Assembly: GCF_000993825.1 (NCBI RefSeq)
Contig: NZ_CP011114.1
Coordinates: forward strand, 4,402,001 to 4,466,000
DNA from: Paenibacillus durus ATCC 35681
GTDB lineage: Bacteria > Bacillota > Bacilli > Paenibacillales > Paenibacillaceae
Reading direction: 5' to 3'
DNA: 64,000 nt
The position numbers and the translations under genes were made by a program. Below the pieces are notes generated by a model. The model saw only the letters and a list, made by a program, of their open reading frames with translations. It did no database searches and was not told where the DNA came from. Of the stretch, positions 32,230-40,544 are shown one piece after another (the first letter of the stretch is position 1; each line of letters opens with the position of its first letter).

Positions 32230-34089
32230 GTGTCATTTATTAACGTTAGACGGTGGTTGACCAAACCTTTTATCTTCTTCACCATCATGCTTATTCTTAA
32301 GAGCTATTTGGCCTGGGCGGTGATCTTCGGTAATCTGCTGCCGTGGAAGTCGCTGCTGACAGAGATTCCCTTTGCCTGGGCGTTATTCTGCATTATCGAG
32401 CGTTTCGCGTCAAAGCGCAAGCTCGGCTATTATATGACGGTTAACCTGCTGGTAACGGGGATTTTTTTCGCGGCTATTATGTATTTCAAATATTATGGCG
32501 TCATCGTAACCTATCATGCGGCTGAACAGGTCAATCAGGTGGCTGCCGTCAGCGACAGCGTATTTTCACTGATGGACCCTTATTTTCTGCTTATTTTCGC
32601 TGATGTGATCGTGCTGGGATATTATTTTCTTTTTAACCGGAACGGCCGGATTTACAAAAAAGAGCAAATTAACCGGGGACGCGGCAGCCGGAAATTCTCG
32701 GCTCTGTTCGCCGCGTCGCTGGCGCTGTGTCTGTTCAATGTGCTGCCGAACAAAGCCAGCATGAACGAAATCAAGAAAGCGCAGGAGATGGGCATCCTCA
32801 ATTATGAGGCCTATACCCTCTTCGCTCAAGAAAAAATCGACCTGGTGAAAGCCAGCGACATCACACAGAAATCCATCGATTCGGCCAAGGGAATCAGCGC
32901 TCCCGCAAATCCGAAACTTCAGGGAGCGGCCAAGGGCAAGAACCTGATTATCCTGCAGATGGAATCGCTGCAGAACTTTCTGATTGGCCTTAAGATCGAC
33001 GGCAAAGAGATCACGCCGAATATAAATGCCGTGATGAAGCAAAGCCTGTATTTCCCGAACTTCTATCAAATGGTTGGCCAGGGTAACACCTCGGATGCGG
33101 AGTTCGTCGTCAATACGTCTTTTTACATCCCTCCCCGGGGCGCGGCCACCCAAATGTACGTCGACAAGGTGCTGCCGAGCCTGCCGCGTCTAATGGAGAA
33201 GAACGGCTACCAGACGGCCACCTTCCATACAAATGATGTTGAGTTCTGGAACCGGGGGGAGCTGTACAGTTCGCTCGGCTGGGGCAAATATTACGATCAC
33301 AAGTTCTTTGGCGACGAGGACGTCTTCTTCTTCGGGGCTTCCGATGAGGTGCTGTACCGCAAAACGACAGCCAAGCTGAAGGAAATGAGCGCAAGCGGTC
33401 AGCCGTTCTATGCCCAGATCATTTCCATGTCGTCGCATCATCCGTTTACGATTCCCGAGGAAAAATACAAGATGAAGCTGCCGGAGCGTTATGAAGGCAC
33501 CTTTGTCGGCGACTATATTCGGGCGCAGAACTACGCCGACTACGCTTTTGGCCAGTTGGTCCAGGAGCTTAAAGAGACCGGACTTTGGGACAACAGCTTG
33601 ATTATAATCTATGGCGATCACATGGGCCTGCCGATATACTCTCTTGATCATGACGACAAAGAGCTGATGACCGAGATTTACGGCCATGAATACGGATATG
33701 CGAATATGACCAATATTCCGCTGATCATTCACGGCGCGGGCAGCGCGCAGCCGCAGACTCTGGAGCAGGTAGGCGGAGAGATTGACATTTTGCCGACCGC
33801 CGCCAATCTGCTGGGCATTTCTCTGAAGGATCATCTGCATTTCGGCCAGGATATCATTAATCAGAACTATAACCTTCTGCCCGAGCGTTATTATTTGCCT
33901 ACAGGCTCGTTCATTGCAAGCTCCGGATTGCTTATTCCCGGCAATAGCTTCGAGGACAACACCCAGTATCCAATCGCGCTCAGCAGCAAGCGGCCCGCAG
34001 CCACGGAGGATGAATACAACCGGGCGCTCCGGCTGCTGCAGCTCTCCGACAGCTATGTGTCTCAGCTGCCCGAGAAGAAAGCCGAATAG
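32230..34089 (+). CDS. LTA synthase family protein
   Basis: A 619-residue membrane enzyme that polymerises glycerol-phosphate onto a glycolipid outside the cell. The first ~180 residues hold five membrane helices. The extracellular sulfatase-fold domain has the catalytic Thr near residue 287 (GQGNTSDAEF), metal-binding E in QMESLQN, and the later MSSHHPF and YGDHMG motifs. The start is a GTG with AAGAAGGCGG upstream. It could be LtaS proper or one of its YfnI/YqgS/YvgJ paralogues. Confidence 0.9.
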   Translation: MSFINVRRWLTKPFIFFTIMLILKSYLAWAVIFGNLLPWKSLLTEIPFAWALFCIIERFASKRKLGYYMTVNLLVTGIFFAAIMYFKYYGVIVTYHAAEQVNQVAAVSDSVFSLMDPYFLLIFADVIVLGYYFLFNRNGRIYKKEQINRGRGSRKFSALFAASLALCLFNVLPNKASMNEIKKAQEMGILNYEAYTLFAQEKIDLVKASDITQKSIDSAKGISAPANPKLQGAAKGKNLIILQMESLQNFLIGLKIDGKEITPNINAVMKQSLYFPNFYQMVGQGNTSDAEFVVNTSFYIPPRGAATQMYVDKVLPSLPRLMEKNGYQTATFHTNDVEFWNRGELYSSLGWGKYYDHKFFGDEDVFFFGASDEVLYRKTTAKLKEMSASGQPFYAQIISMSSHHPFTIPEEKYKMKLPERYEGTFVGDYIRAQNYADYAFGQLVQELKETGLWDNSLIIIYGDHMGLPIYSLDHDDKELMTEIYGHEYGYANMTNIPLIIHGAGSAQPQTLEQVGGEIDILPTAANLLGISLKDHLHFGQDIINQNYNLLPERYYLPTGSFIASSGLLIPGNSFEDNTQYPIALSSKRPAATEDEYNRALRLLQLSDSYVSQLPEKKAE

Positions 34090-34180
34090 GCTGCGCCCCT
34101 TATCAGCGGCTGCGCTTTTTGCACAGCCGTGCTGCGTAAGAAGCCGCCATTCAGAGATAAGCGTTAGTCCCGCATCGACG

Positions 34181-34217
34181 CCAAAAACCATGCTCTCTTA
34201 CAGGGCATGGTTTTTGG
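34181..34217 (+). terminator. Terminator-like hairpin
   Basis: Perfect 13-bp stem CCAAAAACCATGC/GCATGGTTTTTGG about 90 bp after the LTA synthase-like gene; the T run is part of the stem. It may serve both this gene and the convergent marR. Confidence 0.6.
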
Positions 34218-34268
34218 CCGTCTATGGAAACCACGGTTTCTTTCCGGCTTCTAGAAAGGCCAACGTGC

Positions 34269-34700
34269 TTAACGCTCCTGCCTTTCCAGCATATCGTAAT
34301 ATTCGGCGAAACTCGCAAGCTCCTCAGGCGTCAGAATCGACAGATACTGATCCAGCGAGATCAGGGAGCGGCGCTGCCCTTCAGTCCGAATCTCCTCTCC
34401 CTTTTCCGTGAGCGTTACCACTACGGCTCTACGGTCATGCTCGTCCGGTTCCCGGCTGATCAGGCCTACCCCTTCCATACGGTCAAGCATGACCGTAACC
34501 GCACTGGATTTTACTTCCATCCGTTCAGCAAGCCGTACCACCCGCGCCCTTCCCTCGTTGGCTATCATATTCAGCAAAATGAACTGGGGAAACGTCAGTC
34601 CAAGCTCCGCTTGCAGGCCGATCCCCGAGATTATTTTTCGCTGCACCCTCCACATGGACAATCCGATTTGCTCAACAAGCGGATCAATCTGTCGCGACAT
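34269..34700 (-). CDS. MarR family transcriptional regulator
   Basis: A 143-residue winged-helix regulator. The DNA-binding part reads VRLAERMEVKSSAVTVMLDRMEG and the wing DEHDRRAVVVTLTEKGEE. GGGAG lies some distance upstream of the ATG. It is monocistronic and convergent with the LTA synthase-like gene; no obvious target gene is adjacent. Confidence 0.88.
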   Translation of the reverse strand: MSRQIDPLVEQIGLSMWRVQRKIISGIGLQAELGLTFPQFILLNMIANEGRARVVRLAERMEVKSSAVTVMLDRMEGVGLISREPDEHDRRAVVVTLTEKGEEIRTEGQRRSLISLDQYLSILTPEELASFAEYYDMLERQER

Positions 34701-34873
34701 TTACATTTCAGCTCCCGTTTCATTGTTATAGTTCCAGCGTATCATTTTGCCCTGGTCCCATACAAGATTCCATCTTATTAATTCCACTTATTAACGCGCG
34801 AATACGCTAGAAACGCATGATCCCCCTGGGGAGATTGCTTTAATTGAGTCTGCACAAAAATCTTGGCATACCC
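34701..34873. other. Intergenic region upstream of marR
   Basis: Leader and presumed promoter of the marR gene. The base composition turns AT-rich toward the right, at the edge of the toxin/immunity region. No gene is supported. Confidence 0.4.
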
Positions 34874-35028
34874 CAATGTAACGGTGTAGCGTTATTTAGG
34901 TAACACTTTTCAAGCTTTTTGTGCGTACAAAGAATTGGAGAATATCTTGTATTGGTCTTGTGAGGGTTATACTTAATTGGATTCAGCCGCCCGATTCATT
35001 CGGCACTGGGTGGGGCATTTCAAAAATG

Positions 35029-35071
35029 CAAAAAGAAAAACCACATGGAGTTGTTACACTCGCATGTGGCT
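35029..35071 (-). terminator. Terminator of immunity gene copy 1
   Basis: CCACATG/CATGTGG stem with an A-rich 5' flank, giving a T run on the minus strand. Confidence 0.7.
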
Positions 35072-35213
35072 TAGAACTGACTTAGGAATAACTTCTATTC
35101 GTTATTATTTTTAAATCAAACAGTATACTATGTTTTGATAACTGGACTAATACATACTCTCTACAACTTTATTTTGTACACTTAACAAAAGTCGACGTTG
35201 TCCAAACTCCTCT

Positions 35214-35783
35214 TTAATCTTCTACTATCCTTGCATGGTACCAGTGAGCTGATATCTTCTTTAACTTAAAGTGCCTTTTTGTATCCGGGGTATTTACATA
35301 TTTAGGTTTATGACCGTCTCTTCTGTTTACCAATGAATATAGACCATTTTCGATTTTAAATTCTACTTGGTCTTTATAAACTCTAATTACGGATAAATAT
35401 GCCATATCGCCCTGATGAAAAGCATTTGCATTTATTTTCTCCAGAGATTTTTTCTCTCTTTGGCTCATCGTTACTTCAACCATATCTTCAGTCTTGAAAT
35501 TTTCATAACTTAAATGAACTGTTCCATCAGAATTCTCACTTACGAGTATATAAGAGTCCTTCATTTGTCCTTTGCTAAACTCACGATAAGCCAAGTCCGC
35601 TATAGTCTGGAAATCGCTTTTATAGGTATCAAAATCTCTTACTTTGTACTCCCAAATAGATTCGTACCACATAATAGTCCCTGGTAAAAAATTATAAATC
35701 CCTAATAACACACTAAATAAAATGATGGCTATCAATACCGATTTAATTAACGATTTAATTGTTTTTGTTTTTGTTAATTTCAT
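35214..35783 (-). CDS. Membrane-anchored immunity-like protein, paralogue of 39938-40504
   Basis: A 189-residue protein with a basic N-terminus and one membrane helix (residues about 13-32), so the remaining ~150 residues should lie outside the membrane. It closely resembles the protein encoded right after the Rhs gene, sharing YKSDFQTIADLAYREFSKGQMKD and VNTPDTKRHFKLKKIS. I do not recognise a named family. As a duplicate of the Rhs-linked gene it is a spare or diverged immunity protein. It now lacks an adjacent toxin. Confidence 0.75.
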   Translation of the reverse strand: MKLTKTKTIKSLIKSVLIAIILFSVLLGIYNFLPGTIMWYESIWEYKVRDFDTYKSDFQTIADLAYREFSKGQMKDSYILVSENSDGTVHLSYENFKTEDMVEVTMSQREKKSLEKINANAFHQGDMAYLSVIRVYKDQVEFKIENGLYSLVNRRDGHKPKYVNTPDTKRHFKLKKISAHWYHARIVED

Positions 35784-35869
35784 TCAATCAATCCTTTCTT
35801 AATAGTTTCTGGGAATATGCTGTTACAGCTTTTTATGAGAGCATTATACTGGACAGCGCAACTCTTTAA

Positions 35870-35913
35870 AGAAAAAAGAAACCACATGAAGTTAACGAAC
35901 TCGCATGTGGTTT
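35870..35913 (-). terminator. Terminator of the 107-residue immunity-like gene
   Basis: Stem AAACCACATG/CATGTGGTTT, related to the terminators at 35029 and 39753. Confidence 0.7.
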
Positions 35914-35928
35914 AGTTGTTTATATGAT

Positions 35929-36252
35929 TTAATCAAAATATCTACCGAACAGTTCATCCGTATAGGTTTCAATTTGACCGGCGAGCATAAAAATTGGCTC
36001 TGGGTAATCCGTAAACTTGGCCTCTGCATGAATTTGACCATACAAGTAAAATATTAAAGCCACGAATCTTTTATTTACTGTCTCTTGATCTTGTAAAAAA
36101 TCCCTTACTTGTTTCAACAGGACAAACAATGCCTTAAATGCCTCATCATCAATGGCCTTTTTGCCAAATGAATCTACACCACGCAATGTGCTTGTAATTT
36201 TTTCTATTAAGTCTTCGGCTTCTCGGTTAATTTGATCCCATTTTTCTCTCAT
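35929..36252 (-). CDS. Small immunity-like protein
   Basis: A 107-residue acidic helical protein with no recognised motif. It begins MREKWDQINREAEDLIEKI and ends TDELFGRYFD. The ATG at 36252 has GGAGG six bases upstream. It follows a broken Rhs-core/toxin end, the position of a cognate immunity gene, and has its own terminator. The function as an antitoxin is inferred from position only. Confidence 0.65.
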   Translation of the reverse strand: MREKWDQINREAEDLIEKITSTLRGVDSFGKKAIDDEAFKALFVLLKQVRDFLQDQETVNKRFVALIFYLYGQIHAEAKFTDYPEPIFMLAGQIETYTDELFGRYFD

Positions 36253-36426
36253 AATAGGCCTCCATATCATTTAGGGAACGTGAACATAACACCTAATATT
36301 GCACTTTGAGAAATCTTATTATGGACCCGTACCTCTCCATCTTTCTTTGCCCATTTATAAATTGATGGCTGTAGGAGAAATTAGACTTAGCTTTAAATAC
36401 TTCGCTTTCATTTTGTCAATTTCTTC
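36253..36426. other. Spacer between toxin remnant and immunity gene
   Basis: AT-rich. Short disrupted frames look like further decayed toxin sequence, but no family can be named. Confidence 0.4.
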
Positions 36427-36586
36427 TTACAACTCACCTGCATGATGAGCTTCAAATAATGCACCTATAATAACACCAAAGAAAATAACTGGGAGGGCTC
36501 TCCCTTTCTTCGCTCCTCTAATAGTACCCTTTCTTCCACCCTCAAGGACTTTAAGACCTTCTCTTCCGAGTTCTTCCCAGTCAAAT
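36427..36586 (-). pseudogene. Decayed toxin-tip remnant
   Basis: A frame reading DWEELGREGLKVLEGG, then GAKKGRALPVIFFGVIIGALFEAHHAGEL, ends at 36427. It is out of frame with the Rhs end immediately upstream (two compensating shifts would be needed). The composition, basic then hydrophobic, is that of the segment after the DPSG boundary of Rhs proteins. Non-functional as it stands. Confidence 0.55.
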
Positions 36587-36992
36587 TAGGTGCTGCTTCA
36601 TGTCCACTCGGATCGGTAAAAACAACGGATTACTCCTTACATACGTATACAAATTCAGCGTAGGCGGAGCCTCGATCTCGACTTCATACGTATCCTCCGA
36701 TATAAACCGGGCCGGGCGCGGGTCGTAGTAGCGGGCTTGTAGGTGGTAGTAGTACTGCGTCTTCCGATCCCAGTAATAGGCGGCATAGCCGTATGGGTTT
36801 TTCTTCACCAGCTCCGTTGTGATGTCCTCGGTTGGCTCTGCTTCCTCCGTTACGAGGTCGGTGATTCCTGCAGAGGTGTCCGTGACCGTTTGTTCCACCG
36901 CTGCCGCATCGCCGGTTACGGTCTGTTCCTCGCTTGGCTTGCTCTTGGCCTTGCCATTGGCGTTGCCGTTGCCGTTGCCGGGATGGTAGTCC
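36587..36992 (-). pseudogene. Rhs-core C-terminal fragment, copy 3
   Basis: Closely matches the core end of the main Rhs gene (around 41330-41738). It reads TDTSAGITDLVTEEAEPTED, then YYWDRKTQYYY and ARYYDPRPARFISEDTYE. An inserted residue and frame changes (YYYHLQ; NPLFLPIRV in place of NPLNYTDPSG) show decay. It has no start or signal sequence. It is a displaced 3' end that could recombine with the intact gene. Confidence 0.85.
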
Positions 36993-37061
36993 TATAAATA
37001 ATAAACCCGATAATATGTTATGTGCACATGAAACTTGTTTTTTTCACATTGGCTAGCCCCC

Positions 37062-37105
37062 AATAAAAAATAAACCTTGAAAGGCACGAAGCCAATCAAG
37101 GTTTA
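37062..37105 (-). terminator. Terminator of the SUKH immunity gene
   Basis: AAACCTTGA/TCAAGGTTT stem with an A-rich 5' flank. The same 26-base hairpin recurs at 38179-38209 with one or two changes. Confidence 0.75.
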
Positions 37106-37111
37106 AGTCTT

Positions 37112-37591
37112 CTAAGAAATGCCTAGTTCTGTTCTAACTCTCTGTAGTAAAAACTCACCAAAGTCACTTGCTACTATTTCATATATTTGGTTTTCTGGTT
37201 CAACTCCTATTGAATAGCTTACAATAGGTACTTCTTTAAATTTGTCTGTTTTTTCAATATTTAAACAGAACATTTCCTCACCACCTGTATGATAGATTAT
37301 CACCAAGTTACACGGCAAGTTCACCTCTTCTCTTTGTTTTAAGGTAAACCATACTGCATCTGGAATTCCAGAATGTTCAAAGTCATCTTTAATAACTCCA
37401 TAGACTTCTTCAGCACCAAAATTCCCTGCTCCATAATCGAGCAAAAAGTTCCTATACAGAGGTGGAAAAACTAGACCAAGCTTCTTCTCCGCTTTCCCAA
37501 TTAATTCCTCAGTGGAATTTCCAATAAAATCCCCTAAACCAGGGTGTTGTTCTATTAAATCTACAGCATTTTTATAATCTTGAACGCTCAT
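37112..37591 (-). CDS. SMI1/KNR4 (SUKH-1) family immunity protein
   Basis: A 159-residue cytoplasmic protein of the SUKH superfamily. The signature is visible in LIGKAEKKLGLVFPPLYRNFLLDYGAGNFG (residues 30-60 region) and in the C-terminal EIVASDFGEFLLQRV. SUKH-1 proteins are common immunity proteins for nuclease-type polymorphic toxins, such as Bacillus YobK. It follows a broken toxin tail, so it is probably an orphan that still protects against sister cells. Ribosome site GGAGGAT. Confidence 0.88.
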   Translation of the reverse strand: MSVQDYKNAVDLIEQHPGLGDFIGNSTEELIGKAEKKLGLVFPPLYRNFLLDYGAGNFGAEEVYGVIKDDFEHSGIPDAVWFTLKQREEVNLPCNLVIIYHTGGEEMFCLNIEKTDKFKEVPIVSYSIGVEPENQIYEIVASDFGEFLLQRVRTELGIS

Positions 37592-37603
37592 GTTAATCCT
37601 CCA

Positions 37604-37774
37604 TCACTTAAAATCGGTTGCTCTCTTTTTCCAGTATCCTTGCTTCCATTGGTTAAATTCACTTCTGTTGATCCCCGACGGGACTGTGTTCGGGTTAATG
37701 TGAATTACTTTACTATTTTGCTGATGGAATGATTGAGTTACCTCTGCTATTGAACTTTCATTCCTCTGGGTCAT
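37604..37774 (-). pseudogene. Toxin C-terminal remnant (about 52 residues)
   Basis: The tail reads TQRNESSIAEVTQSFHQQN and ends INRSEFNQWKQGYWKKRATDFK at 37604. The RSEFNQWKQGYWK portion looks like the end of a nuclease toxin. It is joined out of frame to an Rhs-core fragment that stops at DPEE, so most of the toxin domain is deleted. The SUKH immunity gene follows directly. Confidence 0.65.
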
Positions 37775-38168
37775 GTGATGTAGACCGGGTCGGGCGCGGG
37801 TCGTAGTAGCGGGCTTGCAGGTAATAATACTGTGTCTTCCGATCACAGTAATAGGCGGCATAGCGGTATGGATTTTCCTTTACCAGCTCCGTTGTGATAT
37901 CCTCGGTTGGCTCCGCTTCCTCCGTCACAAGTCGGTGATTCCTGCAGAGGTGTCGGTAACCGTTTCTTCAGCCGCTGCCGAATCGCCGATTACGGTCTGT
38001 TCCTCGCTTGGCTTGCCTTGCCATTACCTTTGCCATTGGCGTTGCCGTTGCCGGGATGGTAGTCCGGCTCGGTGTTGCCGCTCTCGTCTTCCGGTCCCTG
38101 TAAGGAGCCCGGGCTACCGTTGCCGCTTCCGAGATCTCCCCAGCCAATACCTTCACGCACACGCTCGC
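37775..38168 (-). pseudogene. Rhs-core C-terminal fragment, copy 2
   Basis: Matches the main Rhs gene at about 41440-41835, from GERVREGIGW through AYYCDRKTQYYYLQARYYDPRP. A lost base (CACAAGTCGG in place of the intact CACGAGGTCGG) shifts the frame, and Trp of YYWDRK is now Cys. There is no signal sequence. A second displaced end able to recombine with the live gene. Confidence 0.85.
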
Positions 38169-38212
38169 CAAAAAGGAAAACCTTGAAAGGCACGAAGCCA
38201 GTCAAGGTTAAC
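38169..38212 (-). terminator. Terminator of the 177-residue immunity-like gene
   Basis: AACCTTGA/TCAAGGTT hairpin nearly identical to that at 37062-37105, directly abutting an Rhs-core fragment. Confidence 0.7.
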
Positions 38213-38215
38213 CAT

Positions 38216-38749
38216 TTAATAACTATCCTCAAAAAGACAATTGAATATTGTAACATCTTCCTCTTTTAATTCTAATGAAACATTCGGTACTACAATATTT
38301 AGAATAGTTTCATCTAGATTTTTAATTCCGTTTTCATTTAGTATTTCTAAAATTCTTTTACCGTTTCGCTCCGTTTCTTTATTAAGTGGGGAATATGCTT
38401 CATATAATTGGACCGCCCCATCAATGTAATTGTACCTAACATATTTAATCACTGAATACGGAGCAATTACTGAAATTAAGACCATAACTCCCGTTATCTC
38501 ATTCTTTTCCTTGAGATAATCGTTAAATTCATTACTACCAAACCTAAAATTTAGACTCAGCGATGATTGAATGAAATAAGAAAAGCATGTTGAATAACTA
38601 AAGTCGGTCAGATTGTCGACGAAAATTTGTTCTAACTCATTATTGATTTTACTGTCCCAATATTGCTTATCAATATATTTAGCTAAAATATATTGAAAGT
38701 CACCTTTCCCATACAATCTTTCAATTGTATTCAACAATTCATCTTTCAT
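38216..38749 (-). CDS. Immunity-like protein for the orphan toxin tip
   Basis: A 177-residue acidic, mostly helical cytoplasmic protein starting MKDELLNTIERLYGKGDFQY. I recognise no named family. GGAGGTT precedes the ATG, and it begins 12 bp after the stop of the orphan toxin tip. That arrangement is the standard one for a toxin and cognate immunity gene. AT-rich like its neighbours. Confidence 0.7.
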   Translation of the reverse strand: MKDELLNTIERLYGKGDFQYILAKYIDKQYWDSKINNELEQIFVDNLTDFSYSTCFSYFIQSSLSLNFRFGSNEFNDYLKEKNEITGVMVLISVIAPYSVIKYVRYNYIDGAVQLYEAYSPLNKETERNGKRILEILNENGIKNLDETILNIVVPNVSLELKEEDVTIFNCLFEDSY

Positions 38750-38761
38750 ATATAACCTCCA

Positions 38762-39424
38762 TTATGGTACAGGATAACCGTGAATATTGCCTTTTGAATC
38801 AATATGAACTTTTACTCTTGTTTCACCATTAGGTCCAACAGGTTTACCAAAATCATAAACTCTAACACTACCATCAGGTTTGACAGGAGTTCCATTCACC
38901 CATGCTTCTTGGGTTAATTGTACCCCATTTTGTCCCTCAGGCCATTGTGTTTTAGTTGAAACATTATTACCATGACCTGGAACGTGCTTGCCCTGTTTTC
39001 CTGCATCTACTTTAGGTGCTCCTGGCACTCCTGCGTCTACCGTTCCTTGGCTTGGTAACTTACCCGAATAACCTGGAGCTTTACCCGTCCCCTTAGGAAC
39101 ACTCCTAATATTCCTTACTTCTGATTGCAATGCCTTAACATCATTTGAACTGTCAAGGCTTTGCCTAACTGTCTTGGGTAGTGGTGTCGTTTCCGTAACT
39201 CTTTCAGTTCTTGATACCTTTAAGACTGTGGGAGCTTCAGATATTTTTGGGGAACTTGAAAATATTCTCAAATCCAATGTAATTAGCAGTCCTGACATAT
39301 ATTGATCAAACTCCGCCATTTCATAATCATTCTGATATTGAAAGGCATCCATCAATATTTGTTTAGCCCAGCCCGCATTACCCACCGTATTGTCTGCTGG
39401 ATTGTAACTGGTCATTGTCGCCAT
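38762..39424 (-). CDS. Orphan polymorphic toxin tip
   Basis: A 220-residue open frame without signal peptide. The last ~80 residues look like a compact toxin domain: GKQGKHVPGHGNN, then QEAWVNGT, RVYDFGKPVG, and the end VKVHIDSKGNIHGYPVP. The KQGKHVPGH and DFGKPVG motifs resemble the type-50 polymorphic toxin (predicted RNase) group, recalled, not searched. No ribosome site precedes the ATG, and no Rhs core is attached, so it is probably a silent tip awaiting recombination. An immunity-like gene follows. Confidence 0.65.
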   Translation of the reverse strand: MATMTSYNPADNTVGNAGWAKQILMDAFQYQNDYEMAEFDQYMSGLLITLDLRIFSSSPKISEAPTVLKVSRTERVTETTPLPKTVRQSLDSSNDVKALQSEVRNIRSVPKGTGKAPGYSGKLPSQGTVDAGVPGAPKVDAGKQGKHVPGHGNNVSTKTQWPEGQNGVQLTQEAWVNGTPVKPDGSVRVYDFGKPVGPNGETRVKVHIDSKGNIHGYPVP

Positions 39425-39596
39425 ATTAAAAAGATATTTAAAAGTATTATTCCTATTTTTTTAGTTGCGATGTCTTTGACACTATATCTACCGGGGTAGA
39501 TATTCGTAAAGTTGCGATTGATTTCAAAAATCTGTTGAAAACGGAGATAACAAAAACAGGTCAATCATGGTGGTATCTGACCATAATCGACCCGTT
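39425..39596. other. Spacer upstream of the orphan toxin tip
   Basis: AT-rich. It contains an ATATCTACC/GGTAGATAT inverted repeat and a weak hairpin with a T-rich tail on the minus strand near 39570. No supported gene. Confidence 0.4.
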
Positions 39597-39752
39597 CAAT
39601 GTAACGGTGTAGCGTTATTTAGGTAACACTTTTCAAGCTTTTTGTGCGTACAAAGAAATTGGAGAATATCTTGTACTGGTCTTGTGAGGGTTATATTTAA
39701 TTGGATTCAGCCGCCCGATTCATTCGGCACTGGGTGGGGCATTTCAAAAATG

Positions 39753-39795
39753 CAAAAAGAAAAACCACATGGAGTTGTTACACTCGCATGTGGCT
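39753..39795 (-). terminator. Terminator of the Rhs-linked immunity gene
   Basis: CCACATG/CATGTGG stem with a T run on the minus strand; same as at 35029-35071. Confidence 0.7.
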
Positions 39796-39937
39796 TAGAA
39801 CTGACTTAGGAATAACTTCTATTCGTTATTATTTTTAAATCAAACAGTATACTATGTTTTGATAACTGGACTAATACATACTCTCTACAACTTTATTTTG
39901 CACACTTAACAAAAGTCGACGTTGTCCAAACTCTTCT

Positions 39938-40504
39938 TTAATCTTCTACGGGCCATGCATGATACCAGTGATCTGATATCTTCTTTAACTTAAAGTGCCT
40001 TTTTGTATCTGGGGTATTTACATATTTAGGTTTATGTCCATCTCTACTGTATACCAATGAATATCGACCATTTGCGATTTCAAATTCTACCTGGTTTTCA
40101 TAAACTCTAATTAAATATAAATATTCCATATCACCATGATGAAAAGCTTTTGCCTCAATTTTCTCCAGAGATTTTTTCTCTTTTTGGCTCATCGTTACTT
40201 CAACGAAATCTTCAGTGTTGACATTTTCATATTTTAAATTGACTGTTCCATCAGGATTCTCATGTACATTTATATAATCGTCCTTCATTTGTCCTTTGCT
40301 AAACTCACGATAAGCCAAGTCCGCTATAGTCTGGAAATCGCTTTTATAGGTATCAAAATCTCTTACTTTGTACTCCCAAGTTGACCACAGGAGAGTCCCT
40401 AGTAAAAAATTACAACCCCCTAATAATACACTAAATGAAATGATGGCTATCAATACCGATTTAATTAACGATTTAATTTTTTTGTTTTTGTTAATTTCAT
40501 TCAT
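39938..40504 (-). CDS. Cognate immunity candidate of the Rhs toxin, membrane-anchored
   Basis: A 188-residue protein. The N-terminus is basic (NEINKNKKIKSLIKS) followed by one membrane helix (residues about 14-33), predicting a cytoplasmic N-terminus and an external C-terminal domain. It starts about 40 bp after the Rhs stop with an AAAGGA site, the place of a cognate immunity gene. An external immunity domain suggests that the toxin tip acts at the membrane or on the outer side. This topology argument is inference. Paralogue at 35214-35783. Confidence 0.75.
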   Translation of the reverse strand: MNEINKNKKIKSLIKSVLIAIISFSVLLGGCNFLLGTLLWSTWEYKVRDFDTYKSDFQTIADLAYREFSKGQMKDDYINVHENPDGTVNLKYENVNTEDFVEVTMSQKEKKSLEKIEAKAFHHGDMEYLYLIRVYENQVEFEIANGRYSLVYSRDGHKPKYVNTPDTKRHFKLKKISDHWYHAWPVED

Positions 40505-40544
40505 TCAATCAATCCTTTCTTAATAGTTTCTGGGAATATTACTG

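Larger units (their letters stand above)
34874..35817. repeat. ~940-bp direct repeat, copy 1 (immunity gene plus 3' tail)
   Basis: Matches 39597-40539 in the same orientation. The first ~340 bp, a non-coding tail with a terminator, are almost identical (for example one extra A in the other copy near 39653). The immunity-like gene inside has diverged more. The two copies bracket the orphan toxin/immunity array. Confidence 0.92.
39597..40539. repeat. ~940-bp direct repeat, copy 2 (immunity gene plus 3' tail)
   Basis: Counterpart of 34874-35817. The repeat ends about six bases before the Rhs stop codon, so the unit is exactly an immunity gene plus its downstream tail. Confidence 0.92.

Noticed and set aside
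39938..40504. Reading the Rhs-linked immunity candidate as a lipoprotein
   Set aside because: A Cys occurs in the hydrophobic region (LLGGCNF), but the paralogue at 35214-35783 has Tyr at that place, so a shared membrane helix is the simpler reading.
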